The notes beneath the pieces are model-generated. The model did not search any database, was not told where the DNA came from, and saw nothing but the letters and a program-made list of their open reading frames with translations. A program made the translations under genes and the position numbers. A DNA stretch of 64,000 nucleotides from DAISJI01 sp964559835 (lineage in GTDB: Bacteria > Acidobacteriota > Terriglobia > Terriglobales > Acidobacteriaceae): positions 1 through 64,000 of the forward strand of contig CAZLJE010000011.1 of assembly GCA_964559835.1 (NCBI GenBank), given 5' to 3'. Positions 27,101 through 36,392 of this stretch are shown piece by piece (position 1 is the first letter of the stretch; each line of letters starts with the position of its first letter).

Positions 27101-27295
27101 GCGGGAACCGCGGATGGCAGGCCGTCGCAGATGCTGAGCGCGGCGGCGACCGCGCAATGCGCCGACATCGATAAAACGCTGGCTCGGTGGAAGGATTTCA
27201 ACACCAAGGACATCGCGCAATTCAATGCGTCGGCACAACAGAACGGGTTGACGACGCTGCCGGTGGTGACCAACTTTCCGGCGGGATGCCAGTAA
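24104..27295 (+). CDS. Large exported BNR/sortilin-type beta-propeller protein
   Basis: 1063 residues. A signal peptide (MRLVRLAAVIVFASSLLAQ) is followed by many Asp-box/BNR repeats such as SSDGGNSWKQ-like FRSDDGGNSWK, YKSTDGGATWK and FKSTDAGKTW across about residues 60-720. This is the pattern of sortilin-type ten-bladed propellers and photosystem-assembly-like proteins. The C-terminal 300 residues form a beta-rich stretch plus a helical end (ALEQRLDRGMAATYEAW). Such proteins are common in Acidobacteriota and are exported; the enzyme activity implied by 'glycosyl hydrolase BNR' names is unproven. Confidence 0.85.
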   Translation: MRLVRLAAVIVFASSLLAQTSGPIDPAMYAGLKWRLLGPFRAGRITSVAGVPSDPTTYYVGTPDGGVWKTSDGGRVWKATMDELTVSSIGAVAVAPSNPNIVYAGTGEESPGQGMFKSTDAGKTWANVGLKESRQIDGLIVDPRNADVVTVAVTGGLGHSENRGVFRSTDGGLSWKRVLFVDDETGAVDISASPDGRVMLVSLMHRPSPGAQHASLPPSPSAPGQTPVVPTAPDSLIYKSTDGGATWKPAGTTGLPQARLGRLGVAVAANGKRMFTIVNQGLFRSDDGGNSWKQITTDPRVIGSSYFSKVFVNPKNANEVYVAQTAMYRSRDGGVTFTGWNGAPSGDDVHTLWINPSDTRHMILGIDQGATISMDAGETWTEWFNQATGQFYHVTTDNQFPYHVFAAQQDSGSIATLSRSDYGEITYRDWFSPGAFENAHILADPLDPNLIYASGWYDTLIRFNRTTGQFAHVFVPGVEHRASTAPPIAFVPQKPNTLLLGAERVFQTTDRGDNWQPISPDLTNNTAPTQVQRGRRRSVITAISASSAQEGTIWAGSGDGLVHVTRDGGSSWQNVTPTKENSDLESGAPQPEEGAAASVFTPGGVASLEAGHFDGGTAYAVFQAGRSPVPMVARTHDFGQHWKSIGSGLPQEMAWAVREDPVRRGLLYAAAGHGVFVSFDDGDHWQSLQLNLPASQMRDLAVHENDLLVATYGRALWVLDDVSALRQITPEVTRAPAHVFKPVTAIRVRWDMNNDTPLPPETPAAPNPPDGAVIDYELKAPAGEIALEIRDAKGQLVRRFTTTPEPVPTQPPNAPDYWFRPEPTVANKAGLNRFVWDLRYPHPPLLTYGYFGGHLDYFEYTLPDHAVPGDTPHWQPQGPLVAPGKYEVVLTVDGRTYRQPLEVKPDPRVKVSQPDFEAQLALEQRLDRGMAATYEAWNQAHAAHKALTEQKEKLGASAATKAGDAISAMDKQLGVFEDGARGESGFGPLNRDIGRYVTMAGTADGRPSQMLSAAATAQCADIDKTLARWKDFNTKDIAQFNASAQQNGLTTLPVVTNFPAGCQ

Positions 27296-27396
27296 AACGG
27301 GCGCAGGGCTCATGGCGCAAGAAGATAAATTGGTATTCTTCCATTGACGATTCGTAACTTGCACCTTAACCCTTGTGCCTGAGAGAATCGGCGCGG

Positions 27397-28356
<960 letters not shown>

Positions 28357-28372
28357 AGGCTACAATCAGAGT

Positions 28373-28585
28373 ATGGCCGAAAGCGAGATCATCTTTAGCG
28401 TCGAAGAAGACCCAGAAGCCGGATACGTGGCTCGGGCTTTGGGCCACTCGATCTTCACCCAGGCGTGTTCGATGGAGGAACTGCGGGAGTCAGTGCGTGA
28501 CGCGATCCGCTGCCACTTCGATGAGGGAAAGAGACCCGCAGTGATCCGTCTGCACATTGTTCGCGATGAAGTCATCCCCGCATGA
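28373..28585 (+). CDS. HicB-like antitoxin-type protein
   Basis: 70 residues: MAESEIIFSVEEDPEAGYVA and AIRCHFDEGKRPAVIRLHIV are the partial RNase-H-like fold of HicB-like proteins, without a DNA-binding tail. The stop overlaps the ATG of the following hicA-like gene (ATGA), the standard arrangement of such pairs. As its partner is frameshifted, it may now be an orphan. Confidence 0.75.
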   Translation: MAESEIIFSVEEDPEAGYVARALGHSIFTQACSMEELRESVRDAIRCHFDEGKRPAVIRLHIVRDEVIPA

Positions 28586-28826
28586 AGCTGCCGCGCGACA
28601 TCAGCGGCGACACCCTTGTTGGGCTGCTCCAAACGCTTTGGGTACAATCGTCAGGCAGACCGGCAGCCACGTTCGTCTGACGTGCACACAATCCGGCAAA
28701 GAACACCATCTCACGATTCCCGCACATTCCCACGTTGCCGTCGGTCTTCTCAATCACGTGCTATCCGATGTTGCCGCGTTTCTCGGCAAGAGCAAACAAG
28801 ACATCACAAAGGAGCTGTTCGGGTAA
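28582..28826 (+). pseudogene. HicA-like mRNA interferase, frameshifted
   Basis: The start is MKLPRDISGDTLVGLLQTL (frame from 28582), a normal HicA N-terminus. This frame then hits a stop at 28678 after 32 codons. The rest of HicA continues in another frame: TIVRQTGSHVRLTC with the catalytic GSH histidine, then HLTIPAHSHVAVGLLNHVL to the stop at 28826. The join lies near 28632-28640 (ctttgggtaca) and needs a net +1 or -2 change. It is either a degraded toxin or a sequencing error. Confidence 0.7.
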
Positions 28827-28858
28827 AAGGAACCCGGAGCTGGGCGCGCCGCCGGCAC

Positions 28859-29215
28859 TTAAGCCGCGCGCGGATGTTCCTGATGCTTCGCCGTGCGACG
28901 ACTGGTGCGCAATTTGCGTGTGTACCCACCAGTTTTGACCCGCGACAGCCTGTGGTCGTCCAGATGGTGCGGTGGCACACATTCGGTTTGCGTCTGCCCG
29001 GGACGGTCTTCGGGGCAGCTCAGCCTCGCCTGCTGCTTGATGTCGGCGAGACGGTCTACCGGGAACCCCTTGACGGTCTCGAGTTCCTTCCATGCCGTGA
29101 ACCATCCGTGACGCCGACGATGGTTGACGATCGCGCGCGCGATGGTGATGTTCACGCCCGGTAATTGTGTCAGAATCTTGTCGTTGGCGGTATTCAGGTC
29201 GATGCGGTCACTCAT
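28859..29215 (-). CDS. Helix-hairpin-helix (ComEA-like) protein
   Basis: 118 residues from ATG 29215 (MSDRIDLNTANDKILTQLPG). The first 65 residues are a tandem HhH domain (IDLNTANDKILTQLPGVN, then LETVKGFPVDRLADI) as in ComEA DNA-binding parts. No signal peptide or membrane anchor, unlike ComEA itself. The remaining 50 residues are basic and unlike known domains. Non-sequence-specific DNA binding is the likely property. Confidence 0.7.
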   Translation of the reverse strand: MSDRIDLNTANDKILTQLPGVNITIARAIVNHRRRHGWFTAWKELETVKGFPVDRLADIKQQARLSCPEDRPGQTQTECVPPHHLDDHRLSRVKTGGYTRKLRTSRRTAKHQEHPRAA

Positions 29216-29295
29216 ATACGGTTCGATGCGGTATCGAGCAGCACGCAAGGATTCACCAAGGGGACACAGAGGGGCACAGGGGAGATAATGCAGAG

Positions 29296-29799
29296 ATGAC
29301 GTTCGTTCGCTTCCTTATGCTGCTGTCGCTCGTTGTATGGGTGGGCGGGATCATCTTCTTTGCATTCGTGGTTGCTCCGGCACTGTTCAGCATCCTTCCG
29401 ACGCGGCAACTCGCCGGGTCGGTGGTGACGCGCTGCCTGGGCGCGCTGCACTGGATCGGGATCGGTTGCGGGGTGACGTTCCTGGTGTGCTCCGTCATCC
29501 AAGCGCCGGATCGGATCGTCAGCCTGCGGAACGGCGCGATGGCAGCAATGATCGCTTTGACGCTGATCTCGCAAGTGGTTGTCGGCGGCAAGATGCAACG
29601 CCTGCGGGAAGACATGGGCGAGATCGATAAGGTCGCCGTCAGCGACGCCCGCCGAGTGGAATTCAACTCGCTGCACCAGTGGTCGACCAGGTTGGAGGTC
29701 ATGGTCCTCGTGCTGGGGCTGGTGACGATCTTCAGCGTCGCGCGACGCACGGATACCGCTCGCGCTCTGTCGCCGACAGCGAATTCTGTCGCCCGCTGA
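29296..29799 (+). CDS. Membrane protein, DUF4149/TMEM205-like
   Basis: 167 residues from ATG 29296 (MTFVRFLMLLSLVVWVGGII). Four hydrophobic helices; the first ends with FFAFVVAPALFSILP, typical of this family, and the last is VMVLVLGLVTIFSVA. Function unknown. The gap 29800-29964 after it holds GC-rich repeat debris and a CTACTAACTACTAA series (29934-29964), but no gene. Confidence 0.75.
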   Translation: MTFVRFLMLLSLVVWVGGIIFFAFVVAPALFSILPTRQLAGSVVTRCLGALHWIGIGCGVTFLVCSVIQAPDRIVSLRNGAMAAMIALTLISQVVVGGKMQRLREDMGEIDKVAVSDARRVEFNSLHQWSTRLEVMVLVLGLVTIFSVARRTDTARALSPTANSVAR

Positions 29800-29964
29800 A
29801 GCGGACTTCGCAGGGTGACGCTCACGTCCCCGGGTTACGCCGGGGGCTACGTTCTGTCGCGCACGTCGTGCGCTGCACTGTTATCATCAAGTGTTTGGCG
29901 CGTGGCTCGGAACGACTCTGTGCGCCGCCGCCAACTACTAAGTCCTGACTACTAACTACTAATT

Positions 29965-31044
29965 ATGAAAGCTGGAATCATAGGCCTGCCGCAGGTAGGC
30001 AAGACATCGCTGTTCAAGATCCTCACCAAGGCGCCTGTCGCCGAGCACGCCAACCCACGCGAGGCGCACATCGGGATCGCCAAGGTTCCCGACGACCGCC
30101 TCGACCGCCTGGCGGCGCAGTGCAATCCACGTAAACTGGTGCACGCGTCGGTGGAATTCGTCGATGTCGCCGCGATCGGGCAGGAGGCGCTGAAAGAGAC
30201 AGCGTTCCTCGCCAACCTGCGCAACGTCGATGCGCTGCTGCATGTCGTGCGGGCGTTCGAGAATGACGCCGTCGCGCACGTGGACGAGATCGATCCGCTG
30301 CGCGATATCAGGAACGTCGATTTCGACCTCATGGTGAGCGACCTCGGCCAGATTGAAAAACGTCTGGAGCGCCTGCAAAAGGACCTCAAGAAGGCGAAGA
30401 CCTCGGAGATCGAACGCGAGCACGACCTCATCCTTCGCTGCAAGGCGTGGCTGGAATCGGAAAAGCCGCTGCGCGAGATGGAAATGACGCCTGACGACAA
30501 GAAGCGCATCCGCGGCTTCATGTTCCTGAGCGAAAAGCCGATCCTATACGTGCTGAACATCAGCGAGTCGTCGGAGCTGGGCAAGGACCTGGAGCAGGCG
30601 GTCGCGAAATACAAGCTTGCCGAACTGACGTCGAAGCCGAACACCGGCGCGACGGCCATCTGCGGGAAAGTGGAAGCGGAGTTGGCGGAGATGCCGGACG
30701 CCGACGCCGCAGATTTTCTTTCGAGTTACGGCCTGACCGAGAGCGGGCTCACGCGCCTCATCCGCAAGACGTACGAATTACTCGGGCTGATCTCCTTCTT
30801 CACGGTCGGCGAAGATGAGTGCCGCGCGTGGACGATCGAGCGCGGCATGAAGGCGCAACAGGCCGCCGGCGCGATCCACACCGATTTGGAAAAGCATTTC
30901 ATCCGCGCGGAAACGATCCACTGGGACCAGCTGCTGGAAGCGGGTTCCGAAGCCAATGCCCGCGCGAAAGGCACGCTGCGGCTGGAAGGAAAAGAGTACG
31001 TCGTCAAAGACGGCGACGTGATGCACATCAGACATTCCGGCTGA
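29965..31044 (+). CDS. ychF: Redox-responsive ribosome-binding ATPase YchF
   Basis: 359 residues, normal length. The OBG-family P-loop is GLPQVGKTSLFK, followed by an inserted coiled coil (about residues 120-170) and a C-terminal TGS domain ending EYVVKDGDVMHIRHSG. The NxxE ATP-specificity region is present as a modified G4. The leader is an ACTACTAA repeat with no Shine-Dalgarno. Confidence 0.95.
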   Translation: MKAGIIGLPQVGKTSLFKILTKAPVAEHANPREAHIGIAKVPDDRLDRLAAQCNPRKLVHASVEFVDVAAIGQEALKETAFLANLRNVDALLHVVRAFENDAVAHVDEIDPLRDIRNVDFDLMVSDLGQIEKRLERLQKDLKKAKTSEIEREHDLILRCKAWLESEKPLREMEMTPDDKKRIRGFMFLSEKPILYVLNISESSELGKDLEQAVAKYKLAELTSKPNTGATAICGKVEAELAEMPDADAADFLSSYGLTESGLTRLIRKTYELLGLISFFTVGEDECRAWTIERGMKAQQAAGAIHTDLEKHFIRAETIHWDQLLEAGSEANARAKGTLRLEGKEYVVKDGDVMHIRHSG

Positions 31045-31062
31045 TCATTTTCACCAGCAGCC

Positions 31063-31131
31063 GGGGATTAGGCGTTAGGTAGATTATATCTACGAAAGTG
31101 AGTTCCCCAACGCCCCAATACCTAACGCCCA
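31063..31131. repeat. Degenerate-repeat palindrome (GGCGTTAGGTA words)
   Basis: GGGGATTAGGCGTTAGGTAG (31062-31081) pairs with CCCCAACGCCCC and CCTAACGCCC (31104-31130). A small perfect palindrome GTAGATTATATCTAC is at 31079-31093. It lies between ychF and the ZIP gene. Confidence 0.7.
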
Positions 31132-31158
31132 AAGTCACTCTGTTATTCTTCCGCCTTT

Positions 31159-31890
31159 ATGTCTCCGATCACTCTCAGCATCCTGCTCGGTCTGACGGCT
31201 GCTGCGGCGAATATTTTCGGCGGCACGGTGATCGTGCGGCGAGCCTGGGAGAAGCAGGCGCTGAAGTACTTCGTCGCGCTGGGCGCGGGATTCATGCTGG
31301 CGACGTCGATCGTCGAGATGGTGCCCGAATCGCTCGCGCTCCGCGGAAAGAGCGGCGCGTTTCTCGTGCTGATCGGCTATCTCATCGTTCATTTTTTCGA
31401 GCACACGGTCAGCCCGCATTTCCATTTCGGCGAAGAGACGCACCACGACGAGTTCGTGCAGAGGCACAAAGGATGGTCGGTGCTGGGCGGGCTGATGATC
31501 CACGTCTTCTTCGACGGCATCGCCATCGCGAGTGGCTTCATACTGTCGAACCGGCTGGGCTGGATCATCTTCATCGCGATTTTCCTGCACAAGATCCCGG
31601 AAGGATTCACGGTGGCATCGGTGATGCTTGCGAGCGGGCAGACGAAGAAAACGGCCTGGGGATCCTCTGCGCTGCTCGGGCTGGCAACCATCGCGGGCGT
31701 CCTGACGATGTCGGTGACGCAGCACGCAGTGGGAGTCGGATTACCGCTATCGGCGGGCGTGACGATCTATGTCGCCGCCTCCGACCTCATCCCCGAGGTC
31801 AATCACGAGCCGGGCATCAAGATGGCCATGCTGGTGTTCCTCGGTGTCGCCATGATGTTCGCGCTCGATCAAATCTTCCGCATCCACTAA
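31159..31890 (+). CDS. ZIP-family divalent metal transporter
   Basis: 243 residues with about eight membrane helices. Metal-site motifs MIHVFFDGIAIASGF (helix 4 type) and FLHKIPEGFTVASVML (helix 5 type) are intact. A histidine-rich loop, HFHFGEETHHDEF, lies between helices 3 and 4, as in zinc ZIPs. By family it imports zinc or a similar metal. No metal-regulator gene is adjacent. Confidence 0.92.
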   Translation: MSPITLSILLGLTAAAANIFGGTVIVRRAWEKQALKYFVALGAGFMLATSIVEMVPESLALRGKSGAFLVLIGYLIVHFFEHTVSPHFHFGEETHHDEFVQRHKGWSVLGGLMIHVFFDGIAIASGFILSNRLGWIIFIAIFLHKIPEGFTVASVMLASGQTKKTAWGSSALLGLATIAGVLTMSVTQHAVGVGLPLSAGVTIYVAASDLIPEVNHEPGIKMAMLVFLGVAMMFALDQIFRIH

Positions 31891-31999
31891 AACAAACTGT
31901 ATCGTGCCGGGTTGATACTCGCGAGTGCTACGGGCGTTCGGGGATTTGTGCACGCAATCTAAGTAATCGGCGTTCACATAGAGGATTTAGAATCGACTT

Positions 32000-32449
32000 A
32001 TGGGTGACGCGGATACGGCGACCAGTTCGCATTCTGCCGAACAAGGTACGGAGAGGACTGCCGCCGAATGGGAATCGCTAACGAATGTCCGTATATTCCT
32101 GATGTCGCTGGTCGTCGCGTTTGCTGTTTTCGTCATCGGCACCGGGCTGGACCTGTTGCTGATCCATGAGCACGACACTCGGCTCGTTATAGTCGAGGCG
32201 TCCGATGGGCTCGGCGGGCTGGTCGCCGGTGCGCTTAGTTTTCGACTGCTCCAGTACGAACGCGAACGCCGGGCGCGACTACGGCAGCGGATCGAGGTCA
32301 TCGCGGACATGAACCACCACGTCCGCAACGCGCTCCAGGTGATCTCGTTGACCGCCTATTCGACGGCGGACAAGGAACAGCTCGAAGCGGTGCAAGTGAG
32401 CATGGAGCGCATCCAGTGGGCGCTCAAGGAGATTCTTCCTAAGCTGTAG
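32000..32449 (+). CDS. Two-helix membrane protein with a histidine-kinase-type H-box and no ATPase domain
   Basis: 149 residues. Two membrane helices (about residues 32-52 and 65-82) are followed by a coiled stretch, RERRARLRQRIEVIADMNHH. The sequence ADMNHHVRNALQVISL resembles the phospho-acceptor H-box of HisKA_2/HWE kinases (NHRVKNNLQ type). The protein ends 45 residues later with a second helix (MERIQWALKEIL) and no HATPase domain. It could be a phosphotransfer or dimerisation partner, or a remnant. No response regulator is adjacent. Confidence 0.6.
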   Translation: MGDADTATSSHSAEQGTERTAAEWESLTNVRIFLMSLVVAFAVFVIGTGLDLLLIHEHDTRLVIVEASDGLGGLVAGALSFRLLQYERERRARLRQRIEVIADMNHHVRNALQVISLTAYSTADKEQLEAVQVSMERIQWALKEILPKL

Positions 32450-32458
32450 TGTCATCGT

Positions 32459-32545
32459 GGATTGGTGATTTAGAGATTTGTGATTGGTGACTAGGACTGC
32501 ATTGGTTTTGGAAATCACCAATCATCAATCACTAAATCACCAATC
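32459..32545. repeat. Degenerate-repeat palindrome (GATTGGTGATTTAG words)
   Basis: GGATTGGTGATTTAGAGATT plus TGTGATTGGTGA (32459-32490) pairs with TCACCAATCATCAATC plus ACTAAATCACCAATC (32515-32545). Its words match those of the palindrome at 36293-36389. Confidence 0.85.
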
Positions 32546-32581
32546 TTCCGCAGATTGTCCGCTAGAATGGAGCTTTCCCAC

Positions 32582-34414
32582 ATGCGCCAGCTCCTTCGAC
32601 TGCTGCGATACATCCGGCCCTACAGCCTGCAACTGCTGGCGTCGGTGGTGCTGCTCGCGGCCGTGGGCTTGCTCGACGCATTTCGTGTTCTGCTGGTCGG
32701 ACCGATCCTGGACCGGGTACTGCATCCGCAAGCGCAGACGAACGAGATCCTGCTGTTCAAGATTCCCTGGTCCGGTGTTCCCGTATACCTGCGGGAGTTC
32801 GTCCCGGAACACTTTCACAACGTGTGGACGATCGTTGCGTTTGCGCTGGTCTCGTCCACGCTGCTGAAGGGACTCTGCGATTACGCCGGAACGTACCTGG
32901 TGAACTTCGCCGGCTTCGGGCTGATCACCGACCTGCGCGACGACCTTTACAACGCCATCCTGCATCGCTCTGTCGCTTTCTTTCACCGCCACACCACGGG
33001 CACGCTGTTGTCGACGCTCATCAACGACATCGAAAAAGTGCAGGTCGCCATGTCGGCAGTGCTGGCGGAACTGCTGCAGCAATTCTTTACCTTCGTTTTT
33101 CTCGCCGCCGTGGTGATCGTGCTCGGACACAATCTCGCCTGGATCCTGCTGCTGTTCATCCCGGTCATCATTATTTCCATGCAGCGCATCGGCAGCCGGG
33201 TGCGGCATACGACGCGGCGCGGCCAGGACAAGCTGGCGGAGATCCAGAACATCCTGCACGAGAGCATTACCGGCAACCGCATCGTGAAGGCGTTCGGGAT
33301 GGAGCTGTGGGAATCGGTACGCTTCCGCGGCGCGGCACGGCGCCTGTTCCGCGCGAATCTGCGGTCAGTGCGAGCGAGCGCGTTGAGTTCGCCGCTGATG
33401 GATACGATCGGCGCCATCGCGGGCGCCCTGCTCCTGCTGATCGGGCGCGATTACATCAAGAACGGCATCTTCACGGCCGGAACGTTTGTCGCATTCATCT
33501 TCGCCGTGTTCCGCCTGTACGATCCCGTCCGCAAGTTCGCGCTCTTCTACAACAATTTCCAGCAGGCACTGGGCGCGTCGTCGACCATCTTCAGCTTCAT
33601 GGACGTGGAAGATGAAGTCCGCGAGAAGCCGAAGGCCAAGCAACTGAAGGCATTCAAGGACGCGATCCGCTTCGAGAACGTCAGCTTCTCGTATGAGAGC
33701 GGCGACGGCAGCAAGCCGGTGTTGCAGGACATCAACCTCGACGTCCGGTGCGGCGAGGTGGTGGCGATCGTCGGCGGCAGCGGCGCCGGCAAGACCACGC
33801 TGGTGCACCTGATCCCGCGTTTCTTCGACGTCACATCGGGCAAGCTGTCGATCGACAAGGTGGACGTGCGTGACCTGACGCTGGCGTCTCTGCGCAACCA
33901 TGTCGGCATCGTCACGCAGGACACGATCCTGTTCAACGACACGGTTCGTAACAACATCGCGTACGGCCAGCCGCACGTTCCGCTTTCGGCGGTGCAGAAG
34001 GCGGCCGAAGCGGCGCTGGCCGACGGCTTCATCCGCGAGCTGCCGTTCGGATACGAGACCGTCATCGGTGAACGCGGCCTGGGGCTGAGCGGCGGACAGC
34101 GCCAGCGTATCGCGATCGCGCGCGCGCTGCTGAAGAACGCGCCCATCCTTATCCTCGACGAAGCGACATCGGCGCTCGATACCGAGAGCGAGATGCTGGT
34201 GGGATCGGCACTACAGAACCTTATGGCGGCGAGAACGGTGGTCGTGATCGCGCACCGGTTGTCGACCATCCGGCGCGCCGACCGCATCGTGGTGCTGGAG
34301 AACGGCACGATCACTGATATCGGCAGCCATGACGACCTGATGGCCCGCCTGGGAACGTACCGCAAGTTGTATGATTTGCAGTTCATCGACTTGGAGCAGC
34401 CTAAGGAAAGCTGA
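32582..34414 (+). CDS. ABC exporter, MsbA-like (fused membrane and ATPase domains)
   Basis: 610 residues from ATG 32582, eight bases after GGAG. Two upstream in-frame starts would add 5-9 residues. Six-helix ABC type I exporter domain (about residues 1-320), then an ATPase with Walker A GGSGAGKTTL, signature LSGGQRQRIAIA, Walker B ILILDEATSALD and switch AHRLST. Homodimeric exporters of this type move lipids, lipid A precursors or drugs; the substrate is not fixed here. No LPS genes are adjacent. Confidence 0.93.
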   Translation: MRQLLRLLRYIRPYSLQLLASVVLLAAVGLLDAFRVLLVGPILDRVLHPQAQTNEILLFKIPWSGVPVYLREFVPEHFHNVWTIVAFALVSSTLLKGLCDYAGTYLVNFAGFGLITDLRDDLYNAILHRSVAFFHRHTTGTLLSTLINDIEKVQVAMSAVLAELLQQFFTFVFLAAVVIVLGHNLAWILLLFIPVIIISMQRIGSRVRHTTRRGQDKLAEIQNILHESITGNRIVKAFGMELWESVRFRGAARRLFRANLRSVRASALSSPLMDTIGAIAGALLLLIGRDYIKNGIFTAGTFVAFIFAVFRLYDPVRKFALFYNNFQQALGASSTIFSFMDVEDEVREKPKAKQLKAFKDAIRFENVSFSYESGDGSKPVLQDINLDVRCGEVVAIVGGSGAGKTTLVHLIPRFFDVTSGKLSIDKVDVRDLTLASLRNHVGIVTQDTILFNDTVRNNIAYGQPHVPLSAVQKAAEAALADGFIRELPFGYETVIGERGLGLSGGQRQRIAIARALLKNAPILILDEATSALDTESEMLVGSALQNLMAARTVVVIAHRLSTIRRADRIVVLENGTITDIGSHDDLMARLGTYRKLYDLQFIDLEQPKES

Positions 34415-34444
34415 AGAATCGATTCCACAATTACCAAATCATCT

Positions 34445-35332
34445 ATGTCGATCCGATCCATGACGGGATACGCGCAGGTGCGAGGGCAGGTGCATGACGG
34501 CCTAAGCTTCACGCTGGCGCTCAAATCCGTGAACCATCGATTTCTGGACCTCCATCTGCGCATGCCGTCGGATAATGACGGCCTGGAAATGCAGCTTCGC
34601 CGGGCATTGAAATCAAAGCTCGCGCGCGGACACGTTGAATTGACGCTCTCGATCGAGCGCTCCGGCGGAACGTCGCTGGGTTTCAATCGCGAACTGGTCG
34701 GCGGATACATCGAGACGCTGCGCAGCATCGCCAGGGAATTCGACATCGACGCGCAGCCCGATCTGAACGCGATCCTGAAGATGCCGGGGGCGATGGACGG
34801 AGGTGCGGCCCAGTCCGACGAAGAACTGGCGTCCTCGGTGCTGAAGGCGCTCGACGATGCGATCGCAAAGCTCGATGCAATGCGCGCCGAGGAAGGACGT
34901 GGCATCGACCGCGAGTTGCGTGAACGCATGCACCGCCTGGCCACCGTCACCGAGGAGATCGGGAAACACCGCGCGGCCGTTTCGCGCGCGTATATGGAGA
35001 AAGTCCAGCAGCGGATGCAGGAACTGGTGGGCGCACACGCGGACCAGGACCGCATCCTGCAGGAGGCCGCGATCCTGGCGGAGCGCAGCGACATCCGCGA
35101 AGAACTGGTTCGGATGGAGACCCACGTTCAACACTTCCTCGGCTTGCTGGACGCGAAAGGCGAAGTCGGCAAGAAGCTCGACTTCCTGCTCCAGGAGATG
35201 GGGCGCGAGTCCAACACGCTGCTGTCGAAGACGTCGGGCGTGGCCGGAGAGGCGCTGCGAATCACCGAACTCGGGTTGCAGATGAAATCCGAGATCGAGA
35301 AAGCGCGCGAACAGGTGCAGAACGTCGAATGA
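34445..35332 (+). CDS. yicC: YicC/YloC-family endoribonuclease
   Basis: 295 residues. The start MSIRSMTGYAQVRG, the internal VNHRFLDLHLRMP and the C-terminal KLDFLLQEMGRESNTLLSK are the family signatures. YicC proteins are RNA-binding endoribonucleases linked to small-RNA turnover. It overlaps gmk by four bases (ATGA), and yicC-gmk-rpoZ-coaBC is a widely conserved order. Confidence 0.93.
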   Translation: MSIRSMTGYAQVRGQVHDGLSFTLALKSVNHRFLDLHLRMPSDNDGLEMQLRRALKSKLARGHVELTLSIERSGGTSLGFNRELVGGYIETLRSIAREFDIDAQPDLNAILKMPGAMDGGAAQSDEELASSVLKALDDAIAKLDAMRAEEGRGIDRELRERMHRLATVTEEIGKHRAAVSRAYMEKVQQRMQELVGAHADQDRILQEAAILAERSDIREELVRMETHVQHFLGLLDAKGEVGKKLDFLLQEMGRESNTLLSKTSGVAGEALRITELGLQMKSEIEKAREQVQNVE

Positions 35333-36048
35333 GCGGCATTCTCTTCATTATCTCTGCGCCGTCGGGCTCGGGGAAGACGACCCTCACGAACGAATTGCTC
35401 AAGCTCGTCCCCGGGCTGGAGTTCTCCATCTCCTACACGACGCGCCCGCCACGCGGCAGCGAGCAGACCGGCCGCGAGTACTTCTTCGTCAGCAAGGAAA
35501 AATTCGAGCAGATGATCGCGGCCGACGAATTCCTCGAGCACGCCTGCGTCTTTGGCCATTATTACGGCACCGCCAAGCGCTTTTTGGCTGAGGCGTTCGC
35601 GCAGGGAAAAGACCTGGTGCTCGACATCGACGTACAGGGCGCGGCGCAGGTGAAGGCGCGCATGCCGGAAGCAGTCAGTATTTTCATCCTCCCGCCGGAT
35701 CGGGACACCTTAGAGTTTCGCCTTAGAAATCGCAGCCATAACGACCATGTTGACGACGAAACTGTGCGTAGAAGGCTCGATGGAGCGCGAAAAGAGATTG
35801 AGAATTACCCGAATTATGACTATATTCTCGTGAACGACCGCCTGGAACAATCCATCGACCAGTTGAAGGCGGTGGTGTCAGCGGAGCGCGCCAAGCGTTC
35901 CAACACGCCGTCCGCGGTCGCCGCCGAAGATTCCGACAGGGCCCGGAGCTGTTTGCGCGAGAACGTCCGCTCGCGCGCCGAACAGATCCTGCGGTCGTTC
36001 GAAGAAACCGGCGCGGAAAGCTCTGCCGGCGGGCGTCAGAAGAGGTGA
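35329..36048 (+). CDS. gmk: Guanylate kinase
   Basis: ATP:GMP phosphotransferase, 239 residues. P-loop SAPSGSGKTTL, GMP-binding YTTRPPRGSEQTGREYFF and lid RRLDGARKEIENY are intact. The C-terminus is about 30 residues longer than in the usual 205-residue enzymes and is polar (SAGGRQKR end). Its ATG overlaps the yicC stop, and its stop overlaps the GTG of rpoZ. Confidence 0.96.
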   Translation: MSGILFIISAPSGSGKTTLTNELLKLVPGLEFSISYTTRPPRGSEQTGREYFFVSKEKFEQMIAADEFLEHACVFGHYYGTAKRFLAEAFAQGKDLVLDIDVQGAAQVKARMPEAVSIFILPPDRDTLEFRLRNRSHNDHVDDETVRRRLDGARKEIENYPNYDYILVNDRLEQSIDQLKAVVSAERAKRSNTPSAVAAEDSDRARSCLRENVRSRAEQILRSFEETGAESSAGGRQKR

Positions 36049-36290
36049 ACACCGTGAAGCTAGTCCAAGGGTTCGACAGCAATTACCGGTTCATCCTGGT
36101 GGCGGCGCGCCGCGCGCGCCAGATCCAGGGAGGCGCGCGTCCGATGGTGGAAACACCGTCGCGCAAACCATGCCGCATCGCGCGCGAGGAGATCGTCGCG
36201 GGTAAAGTGCAGTGGATCATCCCCGAAATCCCTAAGACCGCCGTGGCCCAGGCTACCGAGTTCTTCGACAAGGCCATGGGCAGCGACTAG
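36045..36290 (+). CDS. rpoZ: RNA polymerase subunit omega
   Basis: 81 residues from GTG 36045 (GTGA overlap with the gmk stop). The sequence YRFILVAARRARQIQGGARP is the conserved omega core that clasps the beta' C-terminus. The context gmk-rpoZ supports the call. Confidence 0.92.
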   Translation: MNTVKLVQGFDSNYRFILVAARRARQIQGGARPMVETPSRKPCRIAREEIVAGKVQWIIPEIPKTAVAQATEFFDKAMGSD

Positions 36291-36292
36291 AA

Positions 36293-36389
36293 TCATTTGT
36301 GATTGAGTGATTTGTGATTTAGTGATTTCGTGCGGATCCGCTGCTGCACCTAACGCAATCACAAATCAGCAAATCGCTAAATCACCAAT
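36293..36389. repeat. Degenerate-repeat palindrome (TGTGATTTAGTGATTT words)
   Basis: Left arm ATTTGTGATTGAGTGATTTG plus TGATTTAGTGATTT (36296-36329). Right arm AATCACAAATCAGCAAATCG plus CTAAATCACCAA (36357-36388). It ends four bases before the coaBC ATG. It shares words with the element at 32459-32545. Confidence 0.85.
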
Positions 36390-36392
36390 GTT

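Noticed and set aside
29167..29295. Longer N-terminus for the DUF4149 protein
   Set aside because: The upstream 43 codons run through a CACAGAGG-like spacer and lack hydrophobic or conserved residues; the ATG at 29296 starts the first membrane helix.
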